Below are positions 5,227 to 12,897 of a stretch of 17,418 nucleotides of DNA, one piece after another (position 1 is the stretch's first letter; each line of letters starts with the position of its first letter). Source of the DNA: an uncultured Hippea sp. (lineage in GTDB: Bacteria > Campylobacterota_A > Desulfurellia > JAADFJ01). Made by a program: the position numbers and the translations under genes. The notes below the pieces were generated by a model, which saw only the letters and a program-made list of their open reading frames with translations, was not told where the DNA came from and ran no database searches. Location: the NCBI GenBank assembly GCA_913009315.1, contig CAJVZA010000040.1, forward strand, positions 1 through 17,418. Direction: 5' to 3'.

Positions 5227-7192
5227 CGTAGCGCTGATTGGACAAAGAAGTTCAGGCAAAACAATCCTTAGCGAACGAATACTTTTTGAGACAAAAAATA
5301 TAAGCAGAATGGGCAGTACGACTGACGGGAATTCTACAACGGATTACCATAGAACGGAAATATCACGTGGTTTTTCCATCCAGCTGTCGCTTTTTAATTT
5401 CAACTGGAAAGATGATCTGTATTCTGCAATAGATACTCCCGGATATTCGAATTTTATAGGAGATGCCCTCTGCGGTATCGGAGCAGTTGATAACGTTATT
5501 TATGTGGCTGACAGCAGTGATGATCTTAAAGCCAATGGGTTTCGATTACTGCAGCAGACACGGAAACGATCGCTTCCTACCTTGATTTTTATCAACAAAC
5601 TTGATGCTGAGCGTTCAGATTATGAAAAATGTTTTGAAGCAATAAAGACCGTTGACAACAGGGCTGTACTTATGCAGCTTCCGGTCGAAAAAACGAATTC
5701 CGTTATAAATCTGCTTGCCTCCGATGAATTTCCCGATGAAATTTCGGAAAAGGCACTTGCCATGAAAGAAAAACTTATAGAGTCGATAGTCGAATCGGAT
5801 GATCGGCTGCTTGAAAAATATCTTGAAGGTGAAAAAATAGAAACAGAAGCATTGAGAGATCTTTTGAAAAAAGATGTAGTAAGCGGAGCAATATGCCCTG
5901 TTTTTGTCGGTTCGGCTTTAACGGGTGCAGGAATTAAAGAACTGCTTGATGCGGCGTCGAGATGGTTTATTTCGGGCGACCAAAGAGTATTGGATATAGA
6001 TGGAGATAAGTCAAAAATCGATGATATGTTTATAGCTTCTGTATTCAAAACCTTTAATGATCCAAAATCAGGGAGAACGAACTGCATAAGAATATGGTCG
6101 GGCAGCATGAAGTCGGATTCAACATATTACAATACCACCAAAAAGACCGTTGAAAGAGTTGGAAGCTTATTGAGACTTCAGGGTAAAAAGGCTGTTCCCG
6201 TTGAAACTGCTGTTGCAGGCGAACTAATAGCGGTAAACAAACTTAAAGAAACACTAACCGGTGATACATTAACAGCCGATCAAAGCAGCGTGAGCGTTAA
6301 AACTCCCGATATGCCTCCAACATTGATTCGATATAGGATATTGGGAAAATCAAAACAGGATACTGAAAAGATAGGCGGATACCTGTCAAAAATACTTGAG
6401 GAAGATATAAGTTTAAAATTTGAAAAGAATCGTGAAACAAATGAGTTCGTACTTTCAGGTATGGGCAAACTTCATATTGATATAACAGTGGAAAAGTTGA
6501 AAAGGCGTTATGGCGTTGAAGTCATAGCAGAATTACCAAGCGTTCCTTATAAAGAGACGATAAAAAAGGAAGTTACGGCGCAGGGCAGATATAAAAAGCA
6601 GACGGGCGGACATGGTCAGTTCGGAGATTGCAAGATTGTTGTTGCGCCGTCGAAAAGCTACGAAGACGGCGTATTATTTGTCGATCAGATCGTTGGCGGT
6701 GCGATACCGAGACAATATATTCCATCTGTAGAAAAAGGTGTAAGGGATGCGCTTAAGAAGGGAAAACTTGGAGAATATCCGGTGACTGGAATTTCAATAA
6801 GATTGACTGACGGTTCATATCATCCTGTGGACTCCTCGGATCTTGCATTTCAGATGGCCGGTCAAATTGCGATAAAGAAGGCTCTCGATGATGCGTCTCC
6901 TGTTTTAATAGAACCGATTTACAAAGTTGAGATTATCTGCAGGGAAGGTGATGTCGGTGCAGTGATAGGTGATTTAAACAGCAGGCGCGGAGAAGTTGTA
7001 AATATGAGACATCATGATGACATAAAAGAATTCAGGATAATTGATGCAAGAATGCCTAAAACGGAGCTGCTTGCTTATGCGCCTGCTCTGCGTTCACTAA
7101 CGGCCGGTTTTGGACGATTTACTTCCGATTTTGAACGGTACAAGGAAGTTCCCGAGCAGATTGCAAAAACAATCCTGCAGGCAGCGCAATAA
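5213..7192 (+). CDS. Elongation factor G-like GTPase (EF-G-2 / FusA2 type)
   Basis: This is a 659-residue translational GTPase with all five EF-G domains. Seen: P-loop GQRSSGKT (10-17), G3 DTPGY (D74-Y78) and G4 NKLD (128-131). Domain III carries LSGMGKLHIDI, domain IV has TGGHGQFGDCKI and GGAIPRQYIPSVEKG, and a ferredoxin-like domain V ends the chain. Canonical EF-G has GHVDHGKT and DTPGH. Here the histidine that activates water is tyrosine, as I recall for the EF-G-2 paralogue of Thermus (DAPGY). It is therefore probably an EF-G-2 with altered or ribosome-independent GTPase behaviour, not the main translocase. The second codon, ATG 5213, is preferred over TTG 5210 because GGCGG lies six bases upstream of it. 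It overlaps the preceding gene by 14 bp. Exact cellular role is unknown. Confidence 0.88.
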   Translation: MKRYNVALIGQRSSGKTILSERILFETKNISRMGSTTDGNSTTDYHRTEISRGFSIQLSLFNFNWKDDLYSAIDTPGYSNFIGDALCGIGAVDNVIYVADSSDDLKANGFRLLQQTRKRSLPTLIFINKLDAERSDYEKCFEAIKTVDNRAVLMQLPVEKTNSVINLLASDEFPDEISEKALAMKEKLIESIVESDDRLLEKYLEGEKIETEALRDLLKKDVVSGAICPVFVGSALTGAGIKELLDAASRWFISGDQRVLDIDGDKSKIDDMFIASVFKTFNDPKSGRTNCIRIWSGSMKSDSTYYNTTKKTVERVGSLLRLQGKKAVPVETAVAGELIAVNKLKETLTGDTLTADQSSVSVKTPDMPPTLIRYRILGKSKQDTEKIGGYLSKILEEDISLKFEKNRETNEFVLSGMGKLHIDITVEKLKRRYGVEVIAELPSVPYKETIKKEVTAQGRYKKQTGGHGQFGDCKIVVAPSKSYEDGVLFVDQIVGGAIPRQYIPSVEKGVRDALKKGKLGEYPVTGISIRLTDGSYHPVDSSDLAFQMAGQIAIKKALDDASPVLIEPIYKVEIICREGDVGAVIGDLNSRRGEVVNMRHHDDIKEFRIIDARMPKTELLAYAPALRSLTAGFGRFTSDFERYKEVPEQIAKTILQAAQ

Positions 7193-7258
7193 GATTATCC
7201 GGTATTGTTTCGACATATGAATAAAGCATAAGGCAGCTTTGTTAATTTCGAGTGTTTG

Positions 7259-7335
7259 GAGTCTGTTGATAAACTCCTATTTGTCATTGCGAGCACCGAA
7301 AGGTGCGTGGCAATCCCTTTATTATCAACAGGCTC
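7259..7335. repeat. Nested inverted repeat with GAAA-capped hairpin
   Basis: The outer arms 7259-7272 and 7322-7335 match at 13 of 14 positions (GAGTCTGTTGATAA versus the complement of TTATCAACAGGCTC). Inside is a near-perfect hairpin: ATTGC (7286-7290), GCACC (7293-7297), loop GAAA (7298-7301), GGTGC (7302-7306) and GCAAT (7310-7314). The inner unit has the TCATTGCGAG ... GCAATC frame of the family A repeats downstream but a different centre. It lies 67 bp after the EF-G-2 gene with no T-run, so it is not a classical terminator. It is probably a mobile palindromic repeat; it could still act as an mRNA 3' stabiliser. Confidence 0.6.
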
Positions 7336-7514
7336 TTTCAGATTGAAAGCCCGAATCTGTTTTATAAACTTACTTTGCATATCGGATGCGTCCTTGAGTG
7401 CAAAGAGAAGACTGATCCGGGACTCAAATGATCCTTGTATGAATTTAACAGAGTTGCCCTTATTTTTCTTAACGCAGATTTCCCAACGCGGGCAAAGAAA
7501 ATAAGACAAAGAGC

Positions 7515-7751
7515 ACTGAGACTGCCGCGGCCTTTGGCCTCGCAGTGACAAAAGAAGGAAGGTCATTGTCTTGAAATTTCCCCTCCGTCATTGCGAGTGC
7601 AGCGAAGCAATCTCACCACAGGCAGGATGCCTATGATACACTGAGACTGCTTCGGCCTTTGGCCTCGCAGTGACAGAAGGAAAAAGTCATTGCGAGTGGT
7701 GCAGCGAAGCAATCTCAGCTTCTTCAGTGTATCACAGGCATCCTGCCTGTG
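7515..7751. repeat. Cluster of alternating palindromic repeats (family A and B)
   Basis: Four family A units are seen: 7588-7614 and 7687-7716 forward, 7517-7549 and 7642-7674 reverse. Each has TCATTGCGAG (or TCACTGCGAG) at one end and GAAGCAATCTC-like sequence at the other. The reverse units carry the palindromic centre GGCCTTTGGCC. The B unit (7617-7644) has an inverted partner at 7724-7751, identical at 27 of 28 positions. B, A-reverse, A-forward and B-inverted thus make a 135-bp palindrome centred near 7681. The 7515-7567 and 7640-7690 blocks are also direct repeats of each other. Such REP/BIME-like arrays are typically spread by RAYT transposases, and a broken RAYT gene lies at the window start. 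The rest of the gene-free stretch 7193-8008 contains the other features listed; 7336-7514 shows nothing convincing. Confidence 0.75.
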
Positions 7752-7765
7752 GCAAGATTGTTTTG

Positions 7766-7792
7766 CCTGCCTGCGCTTATCACGCAGACAGG
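7766..7792. repeat. Ten-bp stem hairpin beside the repeat cluster
   Basis: CCTGCCTGCG (7766-7775) pairs with CGCAGACAGG (7783-7792) at nine of ten positions, with a 7-nt loop. It follows the B unit directly and shares its CCTGCCTG core, so it is probably part of the same repeat family. No T-run follows that would make it a terminator. Confidence 0.5.
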
Positions 7793-7831
7793 TCACTTTG
7801 TTTTCCGCAATAACAACAGGAAAGAATAATG

Positions 7832-7924
7832 CTGCAGCGGTTTTCTCTTTTGTTGCGAACACTCGAAGGATATGCGGTGATCTCAAATACTCTTTTCGTT
7901 TGTTCCGCATTTGAGAGAAGCTGC
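7832..7924 (+). other. Possible structured segment upstream of the def promoter
   Basis: Three pairings are visible. ATGCGG (7872-7877) can pair with CCGCAT (7905-7910). TCTCAAAT (7881-7888) is a perfect complement of ATTTGAGA (7909-7916). GCAGC near 7834 with the following TTCTC can pair with GAGAGAAGCTGC near 7913-7924. The first two overlap at 7909-7910, so they exclude one another, as in alternative folds. No known riboswitch was recognised, and the segment may lie outside the def transcript. It could simply be more repeat debris. Confidence 0.25.
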
Positions 7925-7973
7925 AAAACTGCTTGACTTTAATACGGAACATTTCGCGATGATTGCTTGCCGA

Positions 7974-8008
7974 TTGACTTTCGCTTTTTCTGATATAAAT
8001 TATTCGGC
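7974..8008 (+). promoter_or_regulatory. Promoter of def-fmt, likely giving a leaderless transcript
   Basis: TTGACT (7974-7979) serves as -35. The best -10 by sequence is TATAAA (7994-7999) with an upstream TG one base away (TGATATAAA, an extended -10). A second choice, TAAATT (7996-8001), has a 16-nt spacer and seven nt to ATG, the same geometry as the minC and queE promoters. Either way transcription starts within about three bases of the def ATG at 8009. No Shine-Dalgarno sequence exists there, which supports leaderless initiation. Confidence 0.6.
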
Positions 8009-8515
8009 ATGCAGTTGACTATTTATGGTGACCCTGTTTTGAGAAAAAAATGCGATGAGGTTAGAGATATTAACGGTAAATTGAAAGATATAGCCCGTGA
8101 TATGTTTAATATTATGAAGGAAAACTCGGGTATCGGTCTTGCGGCTTCGCAGGTTGGTATAGCAAAACGGTTTTTTGCTATCGACTGTACGGATAAAGAG
8201 AGCGGAGTTCGCAGCAAGCTTTTTTTGATAAATCCAATAATAACAGATAAAGACGGTGTTCAGGAGTCGGATGAAGGGTGCTTGAGTATTCCGGGATTTT
8301 ATGAAAAGGTGCAGAGAAGCGCTAAGATAAATATCAGCTATCTGAATCTTGACGGAAAAAGGCTGAATCTTACGGCAGATTCCTTTTTGGCGGTAATCCT
8401 GCAGCATGAAATAGATCATCTTGACGGGATTCTTTTTATTGACCATCTGAGTCGTTTGAAACGTGAGCTTTTTAAGAATAAATGGAATAAACTTGTAAAA
8501 TCTGCTATGGAATGA
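8009..8515 (+). CDS. def: Peptide deformylase
   Basis: Def removes the N-formyl group from nascent proteins using a metal (usually iron) bound by one cysteine and two histidines. All three motifs are intact in 168 residues: GIGLAASQ (41-48), EGCLS with C91, and HEIDH with H133, E134 and H137. Length is normal. The start ATG has no ribosome binding site but sits directly after a strong promoter, so it is probably read from a leaderless mRNA. The gene overlaps fmt by ATGA (8512-8515), coupling removal of the formyl group to its addition by the next gene product. The upstream side is the repeat-rich gap, so def heads the operon. Confidence 0.96.
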   Translation: MQLTIYGDPVLRKKCDEVRDINGKLKDIARDMFNIMKENSGIGLAASQVGIAKRFFAIDCTDKESGVRSKLFLINPIITDKDGVQESDEGCLSIPGFYEKVQRSAKINISYLNLDGKRLNLTADSFLAVILQHEIDHLDGILFIDHLSRLKRELFKNKWNKLVKSAME

Positions 8516-9432
8516 AGGTTCTTTTTTTCGGATCGGACGATTTCTCCGTTCCTGTTCTTAAGATGCTGGATGCGAGACATACGCTTGTCGGTGTTGTTAC
8601 ACAACCTGATAAGCCTAAAGGGCGAGGCAAAAAGATTCAGTCGAACCCTGTTGCGGAATGGTCGATCCGCCGCAATAAACGTATTTTTTATGATATGAAT
8701 GACAGCAATATCTTTTCACTTGATGTTGATATAGGAGTTGTTGCCGCTTATGGAAAGATTATTCCCGAAAAACTGCTGAATTTTCCAAAATTACGATTGA
8801 TCAATCTTCATCCTTCTCTTCTGCCTCGTTATCGCGGTGCAACACCTATTGAGAGCACTATATTAAACGGAGATCGAAAAACGGGCTGCAGCATTATCTA
8901 TGTTGAAAAAAAACTTGATTCCGGAGATATTCTTGCCATGCGTGAATATTTACTCGACGGAAGAGAAAATAGTATAAAGCTTAGACAGACTCTCTCAGAG
9001 GTTGGGGCTGAAATGATTATCGAACTGCTTGAAAATATGAATAATATAAGTCCGATCAAACAGGACGATTCTTTGGCGGTTTATACGAAAAAAATGATAA
9101 AAAGCGACGGTAAAATTTCTTTTGAAACGGAAAGTGCCTGCCGAATTGATCGAAAAATAAGAGCATATATAAATATTGGAAGTTATTTTTACCTGAATGG
9201 AAAAAGATTGATTGTTGAGGAAGCAGATTTTGAAGATGTTGACAGCGAAAAACCGGCCGGCTGCATAATCAGTTCAAAAGATAGACTGGCGATTCAAACG
9301 AAAAAGGGTATCATATATATAAAACGTGTAAGACCTGCCGGAAAAGGTTCAATGGCTATAAAACAGTTTTTAAATGGATATAAAGGCAATCTAATTGGTT
9401 ATATTATTAGTGATGCCTCTATTGATTCGTGA
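8512..9432 (+). CDS. fmt: Methionyl-tRNA formyltransferase
   Basis: Fmt transfers a formyl group from 10-formyl-tetrahydrofolate to initiator Met-tRNA. The N-terminal Rossmann-like domain starts MKVLFFGSDDFSVPVL. The catalytic signature INLHPSLLPRYRGATPI supplies N98 and H100, and LDSGDIL supplies D136, matching the Asn-His-Asp triad of the E. coli enzyme (N106, H108, D144). The C-terminal barrel domain (about 205-306) is present. At 306 residues it is slightly shorter than the common 310-315. The start overlaps the def stop by four bases. It is followed after 78 bp by htpX. Confidence 0.95.
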   Translation: MKVLFFGSDDFSVPVLKMLDARHTLVGVVTQPDKPKGRGKKIQSNPVAEWSIRRNKRIFYDMNDSNIFSLDVDIGVVAAYGKIIPEKLLNFPKLRLINLHPSLLPRYRGATPIESTILNGDRKTGCSIIYVEKKLDSGDILAMREYLLDGRENSIKLRQTLSEVGAEMIIELLENMNNISPIKQDDSLAVYTKKMIKSDGKISFETESACRIDRKIRAYINIGSYFYLNGKRLIVEEADFEDVDSEKPAGCIISSKDRLAIQTKKGIIYIKRVRPAGKGSMAIKQFLNGYKGNLIGYIISDASIDS

Positions 9433-9510
9433 ACGGTTATCTTGAGCCTCGAATTGGTTTCCTTGAAATATCAGGAATCAGTAGAAGTGCTCTGAATTAT
9501 GGAGGAATAG

Positions 9511-10368
9511 ATGAATAATACCGTTAAAACAACATTTTTGATGGTGCTGTTATTTGTCCTGTTCTGGCTTGTTGGAAATGCGATAGGAGGAAGAAGCGGA
9601 GGTCAGATTGCTCTTGTTTTGGCGTTTGCAATGAACGTTTTTGCCTATTTTTATTCTGATAAGGTTGCACTTGCGGCATATAAAGCAAAGCCGGTTTCCA
9701 GCGCCGATGCACCCGTGGTTTATAGAATTGTTAAAAAATTGACGCTAAAAGCGGGGCTTCCGATGCCCAAAATCTATATAATTCCTACTGATGCAGCCAA
9801 TGCATTTGCTACAGGCAGAAATCCGTCTCATGCCGCAGTTGCAGTGACAGCGGGGATTCTAAAAATATTATCGGAAGAGGAACTATCGGGAGTATTGGGA
9901 CATGAACTCGCTCATGTAAAACATAGAGATATACTTACCGGAACTATTGTTGCGACATTTGCAGGAGCGATAATGTTTTTGGCAAGCATGGCAAGATGGG
10001 GAGCTCTTTTCGGAGGATTTTCCTCAGATGAAAGGGACAGTTCCGGAGGCATTATCGGATTGATTGTTATTTCGATTGTGGCACCGCTTGCAGCTACGCT
10101 GATTCAGCTTGCTATCAGTCGTTCCAGAGAATATGCAGCTGATGCAGACGGAGCAAGATTTTCAGGAAACCCGCTTTATTTGGCGGGCGCCTTATCAAAG
10201 CTTGAACAGGCGTCAAAGGTTGCATCTATTAGAAATGCCGGTGAGGCGACTGCGCATCTGTTTATAATCAATCCGCTGCGTTCCAGATCATTTGCCGCTC
10301 TTTTTTCTACTCATCCGTCTACGGAAGAAAGAATTACACGACTGAGAAAAATGATGGGAAAAATCTGA
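9511..10368 (+). CDS. htpX: HtpX-type M48 zinc metalloprotease
   Basis: HtpX is an inner-membrane protease that degrades misfolded membrane proteins with its active site facing the cytoplasm. In 285 residues two N-terminal membrane segments (about 8-24 and 31-49) precede the zinc site HELAH (H131, E132, H135) and the third ligand E207 in SREYAAD. Further hydrophobic segments lie at about 143-160 and 181-200. GGAGG placed six to seven bases before ATG supports the start. A pair with fmt is plausible but the 78-bp gap leaves room for a separate promoter, though none is clear. No heat-shock promoter was recognised. All catalytic residues are intact. Confidence 0.93.
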   Translation: MNNTVKTTFLMVLLFVLFWLVGNAIGGRSGGQIALVLAFAMNVFAYFYSDKVALAAYKAKPVSSADAPVVYRIVKKLTLKAGLPMPKIYIIPTDAANAFATGRNPSHAAVAVTAGILKILSEEELSGVLGHELAHVKHRDILTGTIVATFAGAIMFLASMARWGALFGGFSSDERDSSGGIIGLIVISIVAPLAATLIQLAISRSREYAADADGARFSGNPLYLAGALSKLEQASKVASIRNAGEATAHLFIINPLRSRSFAALFSTHPSTEERITRLRKMMGKI

Positions 10369-10445
10369 ATTTTACCCTACTAAATTGCAATTTTTGATTA
10401 ATTAACAGGAAGATGGAGTTTGTTTTTGTTTGCAGCTATTAACCC

Positions 10446-10473
10446 TTGAAGACTGGGATTTATCGTTTATAGT
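10446..10473 (+). promoter_or_regulatory. Promoter of the ppsA-truA-mog-eno-ftsB-gltX operon
   Basis: TTGAAG (10446-10451), a 16-nt spacer and TATAGT (10468-10473) form a sigma-70-like promoter. The predicted start near 10480 leaves a leader of roughly 24 nt holding the GGGGG (10494-10498) ribosome binding site. It is the only clear promoter before the tightly spaced block that ends at 17298. Confidence 0.55.
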
Positions 10474-10503
10474 AGTTATAAACTTGAATTTTCGGGGGTC
10501 TTT

Positions 10504-12897
10504 ATGAAGTATGTGAAATGGTTAAATGAAGTAACCATTGATGATCTGCCCTTGGTTGGCGGCAAAAATGCATCTCTTGGCGAGATGACGCAAGAGCTTT
10601 CAGCGCAAGGCATTAATGTTGCAAGAGGTTTTGCAATAACATCCAATGCATATTGGCGATATCTCGATTATAACGGCCTTAGGGAAAAAATCAAAAGAGA
10701 ACTGGATGGTCTTGATACTCAAAAGACTTCTCTGTTGAGAGAAAAAACCAAATATGTGAGAGATCTTATAACATTCGGTAAAATGCCTGATGACTTAACC
10801 GAAGAGATAACTGCTGCGTATAAACAGTTGTGTGAGCGATATGGTGACGACACCGCCGTGGCAGTGCGTTCAAGTGCAACAGCAGAGGATATGCCGGATG
10901 CTTCTTTTGCCGGTCAGCAGGATACATATTTGAATATAAGCGGTATTGAACGTATTCTTGAACGATGCCGTTCGTGCTATGGTTCTATTTTTACCGAAAG
11001 AGCTACCAGCTATCGACATGACAAAAACTATGACGATTTTAATGTGGCGTTGTCGATAGGAATTAATGTGATGGTTCGTTCCGATCTGGCTGCAAGCGGC
11101 GTTGCATTTTCTGTTGATACCGAATCGGGTTTTACGGACGCGGTTCTTATAGACGCATCGTATGGTCTTGGAGAGATGATTGTAAGCGGCCAGGTAAATC
11201 CCGATGAATACTATGTTTTTAAGCCTACCCTGGCGAAAGGCTACAACGCTATAATTGCAAAAAGACTGGGTGCCAAGGCGCAGAAAATGGTCTATAGCGA
11301 TGATGGAAGTGATATTAAAATCGTTGATGTTTCGGAAAAGGAGAGGAATAAATTTGCTTTGAACGACGACGATATACTGCATCTTGCAAAATGGGTTGTT
11401 GCGGTTGAAGCGCATTATACCGAGAAGAACGGGCACTATACTCCTATGGATGTTGAATGGGCAAAAGACGGGAAAAGCGGAGAGCTGTTTATTGTTCAGG
11501 CAAGGCCTGAAACGGTTCAATCTCAGAAAAAGTTGACGGAACTGGTGCAGTATCGTCTTGACGAAGAAGGTGACGTTATTATAACAGGCAACTCTGTAGG
11601 TGAAAAGATTGCCAGCGGAAGGGCTGTTTTAATGGATAGTCCTGAAGATATAGAAAAGCTTGAAGACGGGGCAATTCTTGTTACCGACATTACTGATCCC
11701 GATTGGGAACCTATAATGAAGAAAGCCTCTGCAATAGTAACAAACAGAGGCGGCAGAACATGCCATGCTGCGATTATCAGCAGAGAGATTGGGATTCCGG
11801 CAATTGTCGGCACTCTTAACTGTACTGAAAAGATCAAAAACGGGCAAAATATAACAGTTTCGTGTGCGCAGGGAGATGTCGGTTTTGTATATGACGGCTT
11901 ATTGAAATATCATAAAGATGTTATTGATCTTTCTAATATTGAAAAGCCGAAGACCAAAATAAAGATGAATGTGGGCAATCCTTCCATCGCGTTCAAGACA
12001 TCGTTTTTGCCCAGCGACGGGATCGGTTTGGCAAGAATGGAGTTTATCATCAACAGCTATATCCAGATTCATCCGCTTGCGCTGATTCATCCTGAAAGAG
12101 TTAAAAGTCAGGTTACGCTTGATAAGATAAATAGTCTTACGGCAGGATATGAAAATAAGGCTGATTACTTTGTTGACAGACTGGCCGACGGCATGGCTCT
12201 TATTTCTGCGGCATTTTATCCGAAGCAGGTTTTAATAAGGACGTCGGATTTTAAGAGTAACGAATATGCGAATCTAATCGGAGGCAAGATTTTTGAACCT
12301 ATAGAGGAAAATCCGATGATCGGTTTCAGAGGTGCATCCCGTTACTATAGCGATAGCTACAAAGAGGGATTTGCTTTGGAGTGCAGGGCGATTAAAAAAG
12401 TAAGGGAGAAGATGGGACTTACCAATCTTACCGTTATGATACCGTTTTGCCGAACACCCGAGGAAGGCAGAAAGGTTATTGAGGTTATGGAAGCAAATGG
12501 TCTGAAACGCGGCGAAAACGGGCTTGAGATATATGTTATGTGCGAGATTCCGAGTAATGTAATACTTGCGGATCAATTCAGCGAAATCTTTGACGGTTTT
12601 TCTATTGGATCTAACGATTTGACGCAGCTTACATTGGGTCTTGACAGAGATTCTTCTGTTGTTGCACATCTGTTCGATGAGAAGAATGAGGCTGTAAAAC
12701 GTATGATTCATATGGTTATTCAAACCGCTCACAAATATAACAGGCCGGTTGGAATCTGCGGTCAGGCACCCTCCGATTATCCGGAATTTGCACAATTTCT
12801 GGTTAGTGAAGGAATCGACAGCATGTCTTTGAATCCGGACAGTGTTATGAAAACTACCTTATCCGTGCTTGAAATGGAGAAGAAATTAAATAAATGA
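10504..12897 (+). CDS. ppsA: Phosphoenolpyruvate synthase (pyruvate, water dikinase)
   Basis: PpsA converts pyruvate and ATP to phosphoenolpyruvate, AMP and phosphate, the entry step of gluconeogenesis from pyruvate. The 797-residue length equals the usual PpsA (about 790). The N-terminal ATP-grasp domain (about 16-345) begins LPLVGGKNASLGEM and holds VAVRSSATAEDMPDASFAGQQ. The swivelling phosphohistidine domain has GGRTCHAAI, with H421 at the same number as the E. coli active-site histidine. The C-terminal PEP/pyruvate barrel carries EIPSNVILADQF, GSNDLTQLTLGLDRDS and the conserved cysteine C752 in VGICGQAPSDYP. It heads the operon and overlaps truA by ATGA (12894-12897). All key residues are intact. 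Pyruvate, phosphate dikinase is excluded because it is about 870 residues. Confidence 0.95.
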   Translation: MKYVKWLNEVTIDDLPLVGGKNASLGEMTQELSAQGINVARGFAITSNAYWRYLDYNGLREKIKRELDGLDTQKTSLLREKTKYVRDLITFGKMPDDLTEEITAAYKQLCERYGDDTAVAVRSSATAEDMPDASFAGQQDTYLNISGIERILERCRSCYGSIFTERATSYRHDKNYDDFNVALSIGINVMVRSDLAASGVAFSVDTESGFTDAVLIDASYGLGEMIVSGQVNPDEYYVFKPTLAKGYNAIIAKRLGAKAQKMVYSDDGSDIKIVDVSEKERNKFALNDDDILHLAKWVVAVEAHYTEKNGHYTPMDVEWAKDGKSGELFIVQARPETVQSQKKLTELVQYRLDEEGDVIITGNSVGEKIASGRAVLMDSPEDIEKLEDGAILVTDITDPDWEPIMKKASAIVTNRGGRTCHAAIISREIGIPAIVGTLNCTEKIKNGQNITVSCAQGDVGFVYDGLLKYHKDVIDLSNIEKPKTKIKMNVGNPSIAFKTSFLPSDGIGLARMEFIINSYIQIHPLALIHPERVKSQVTLDKINSLTAGYENKADYFVDRLADGMALISAAFYPKQVLIRTSDFKSNEYANLIGGKIFEPIEENPMIGFRGASRYYSDSYKEGFALECRAIKKVREKMGLTNLTVMIPFCRTPEEGRKVIEVMEANGLKRGENGLEIYVMCEIPSNVILADQFSEIFDGFSIGSNDLTQLTLGLDRDSSVVAHLFDEKNEAVKRMIHMVIQTAHKYNRPVGICGQAPSDYPEFAQFLVSEGIDSMSLNPDSVMKTTLSVLEMEKKLNK

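Noticed and set aside
7195-7566. Minus-strand open frame of 123 codons
   Set aside because: It runs through palindromic repeat units and shows no family motif; the repeats explain its composition.
7515-7751. CRISPR-like array
   Set aside because: Units occur in both orientations with irregular spacing, and no cas gene is present.
7563-7952. Minus-strand open frame of 129 codons
   Set aside because: It spans the repeat array, and the amino-acid pattern LLRCTTRND is a translation of the family A repeat.
10870-11520. Long minus-strand frame of 216 codons
   Set aside because: It lies wholly antisense inside ppsA, which has strong family evidence, and shows no motif.
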